NCBI GenBank assembly: GCA_030150795.1 | Contig: JASLFF010000159.1 | Location: 1-6,477 of the forward strand | Length of the DNA: 6,477 bases | Direction of reading: 5' to 3' | From: Terriglobales bacterium | Lineage (GTDB): Bacteria; Acidobacteriota; Terriglobia; Terriglobales; Gp1-AA117 | Part shown: positions 5,876-6,477 of the stretch, one piece after another | Position numbering within the stretch: the first letter of the stretch is position 1 | Layout of the letters: every line of letters begins with the position of its first letter | The notes under the pieces: model-generated | Told to the model about the DNA's origin: nothing | The model's database searches: none | What the model saw: only the letters and a program-made list of their open reading frames with translations | Position numbers and translations under genes: made by a program

Positions 5876-6477
5876 TTAGTGAATGTCGGCTTCATGCCGT
5901 TGCCCCTTCAATGGGGCTGAGCTAAGGGGACTGACTTTTTTGATGTCAAATGGGTTTTTCTTGCGGTCATAAACGTTGTATTCTCCACTTTTTCTTTCCT
6001 TTGCCTCTTTCATCTTAGCGATGTCGTAGATGTCCCATACCAATTCAATTTTGTCTCTTAAGAAATCAAAGTAGCGCATTTCCCCTCTTTCAAAGGCTCG
6101 TTGAACAGCCCAGAGCGCATAGTCAATGGCCTGCAAAACAGGCTCTTGAGCAGGCTGGCTGGTTTCGATAGTGACCTTTGTGAGAGATGCGCCCGAATGT
6201 TTTTTGCGAAACTTTTCAGTTCCTCTTTCTACTGCATGTCGGAGCGCAAACTGCTTTGTTTTATTACCGCGGCGGGCAAAAACGATTGTATTTTCGGTTG
6301 AGAGGTGAAGCTGTCTGGAAAACAGATTGGAAACCAAAAAATTATAAAAATGATCCTGTGACTTTTTATGTATTTCACGAAACATCTTTTCTTCTTTTCG
6401 TGCGACAATCACTTGGACACCAAAATCCATTTTTTCTAATGCTGAATACACCAGCTTCCTGACTTCTGGACAATCAT
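5876..6477 (-). CDS. DUF3800-type protein, C-terminal part (cut by right edge)
   Basis: The frame is open to the right edge, giving 199 visible residues; the N-terminus is missing. It matches the C-terminal portion of the DUF3800 family, proteins of unknown biochemical function with an RNase H-like fold suggested for the family and frequent occurrence in mobile or accessory regions. Visible features are EVRKLVYSALEKMDFGVQVIVARKE near the right edge, a Tyr/Phe-rich helix (HFYNFLVSNLFSRQLHL), and the hallmark end: ETSQPAQEPVLQAIDYALWA, then VQRAFERGEMRYFDFLRDKI and a VWDIYD ending. The early Asp-Glu motif of the family would be outside. A GTG at 6451 is not a real start because homology continues upstream of it. 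GC is about 42% over 5941-6420, far below the neighbours, which suggests horizontal transfer. The last ~20 residues (SPLSSAPLKGQRHEADIH) look unlike the family and coincide with a repeat-like element. Confidence 0.78.
   Translation of the reverse strand, partial: DCPEVRKLVYSALEKMDFGVQVIVARKEEKMFREIHKKSQDHFYNFLVSNLFSRQLHLSTENTIVFARRGNKTKQFALRHAVERGTEKFRKKHSGASLTKVTIETSQPAQEPVLQAIDYALWAVQRAFERGEMRYFDFLRDKIELVWDIYDIAKMKEAKERKSGEYNVYDRKKNPFDIKKVSPLSSAPLKGQRHEADIH
5887..5917. repeat. Paired short hairpins resembling a dispersed palindromic repeat
   Basis: Two adjacent stem-loops: CGGC-TTCAT-GCCG at 5887-5899 and GCCCC-TTCAAT-GGGGC at 5902-5917, two bases apart, with similar loops. They lie inside the last codons of the DUF3800 frame, in a locally GC-richer patch (32 of 60 bases G or C over 5881-5940, against 22 of 60 over 5941-6000). 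The arrangement resembles REP/BIME-type elements, but no second copy exists in the window, so the repeat nature is inferred. Confidence 0.4.

Noticed and set aside
6187..6462. Plus-strand 91-codon open frame at the right edge
   Set aside because: It is a shadow of the DUF3800 frame, which carries clear family motifs on the minus strand.

Overview
The window looks like ordinary chromosomal DNA of a moderately GC-rich bacterium, most likely an Acidobacteriota (Terriglobia-type) soil organism. I infer this from the overall gene style, including a tandem pair of secreted TPR-like proteins, a secreted DUF1223 protein and a CCHH DUF1059 protein. No marker gene here proves the phylum.

Left part (1-2101, all on the minus strand): a compact housekeeping operon in the order aroC (chorismate synthase), def (peptide deformylase), fmt (methionyl-tRNA formyltransferase, cut by the left edge). 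aroC and def are 8 bp apart, and def and fmt overlap by 4 bp (ATGA). Fmt adds the formyl group to initiator Met-tRNA and Def removes it from nascent proteins, so these two form a functional pair; aroC is a metabolic gene placed ahead of them.

Middle part (2102-2961): a short minus-strand gene for a 74-residue DUF1059 protein with a CCHH set of possible metal ligands, a strong Shine-Dalgarno site and a good intrinsic terminator at 2259-2287 that separates it from aroC. A divergent gene-free stretch of about 390 bp follows.

Right-centre part (2962-4949, plus strand): two tandem paralogues, each about 300 residues with a signal peptide and a TPR-like helical body. They align without gaps over 250 residues at about 57% identity by hand count. 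Both appear to start at TTG codons. The second overlaps tail-to-tail by 30 bp with a minus-strand DUF1223 gene (secreted thioredoxin-like protein with a CSSC motif).

Right edge (5876-6477, minus strand): the C-terminal two thirds or so of a DUF3800-type protein. It is clearly poorer in GC (about 42% over 5941-6420, against about 61% over 1321-1500 in aroC) and is the only accessory-looking gene. Its last codons run through two adjacent small hairpins that resemble a dispersed palindromic repeat.

I saw no CRISPR array, tRNA, rRNA, insertion sequence or complete new multi-gene system. The points most worth following up are the tandem secreted paralogues, the low-GC DUF3800 gene with its repeat-like tail, and the start-site hairpin of the first paralogue.
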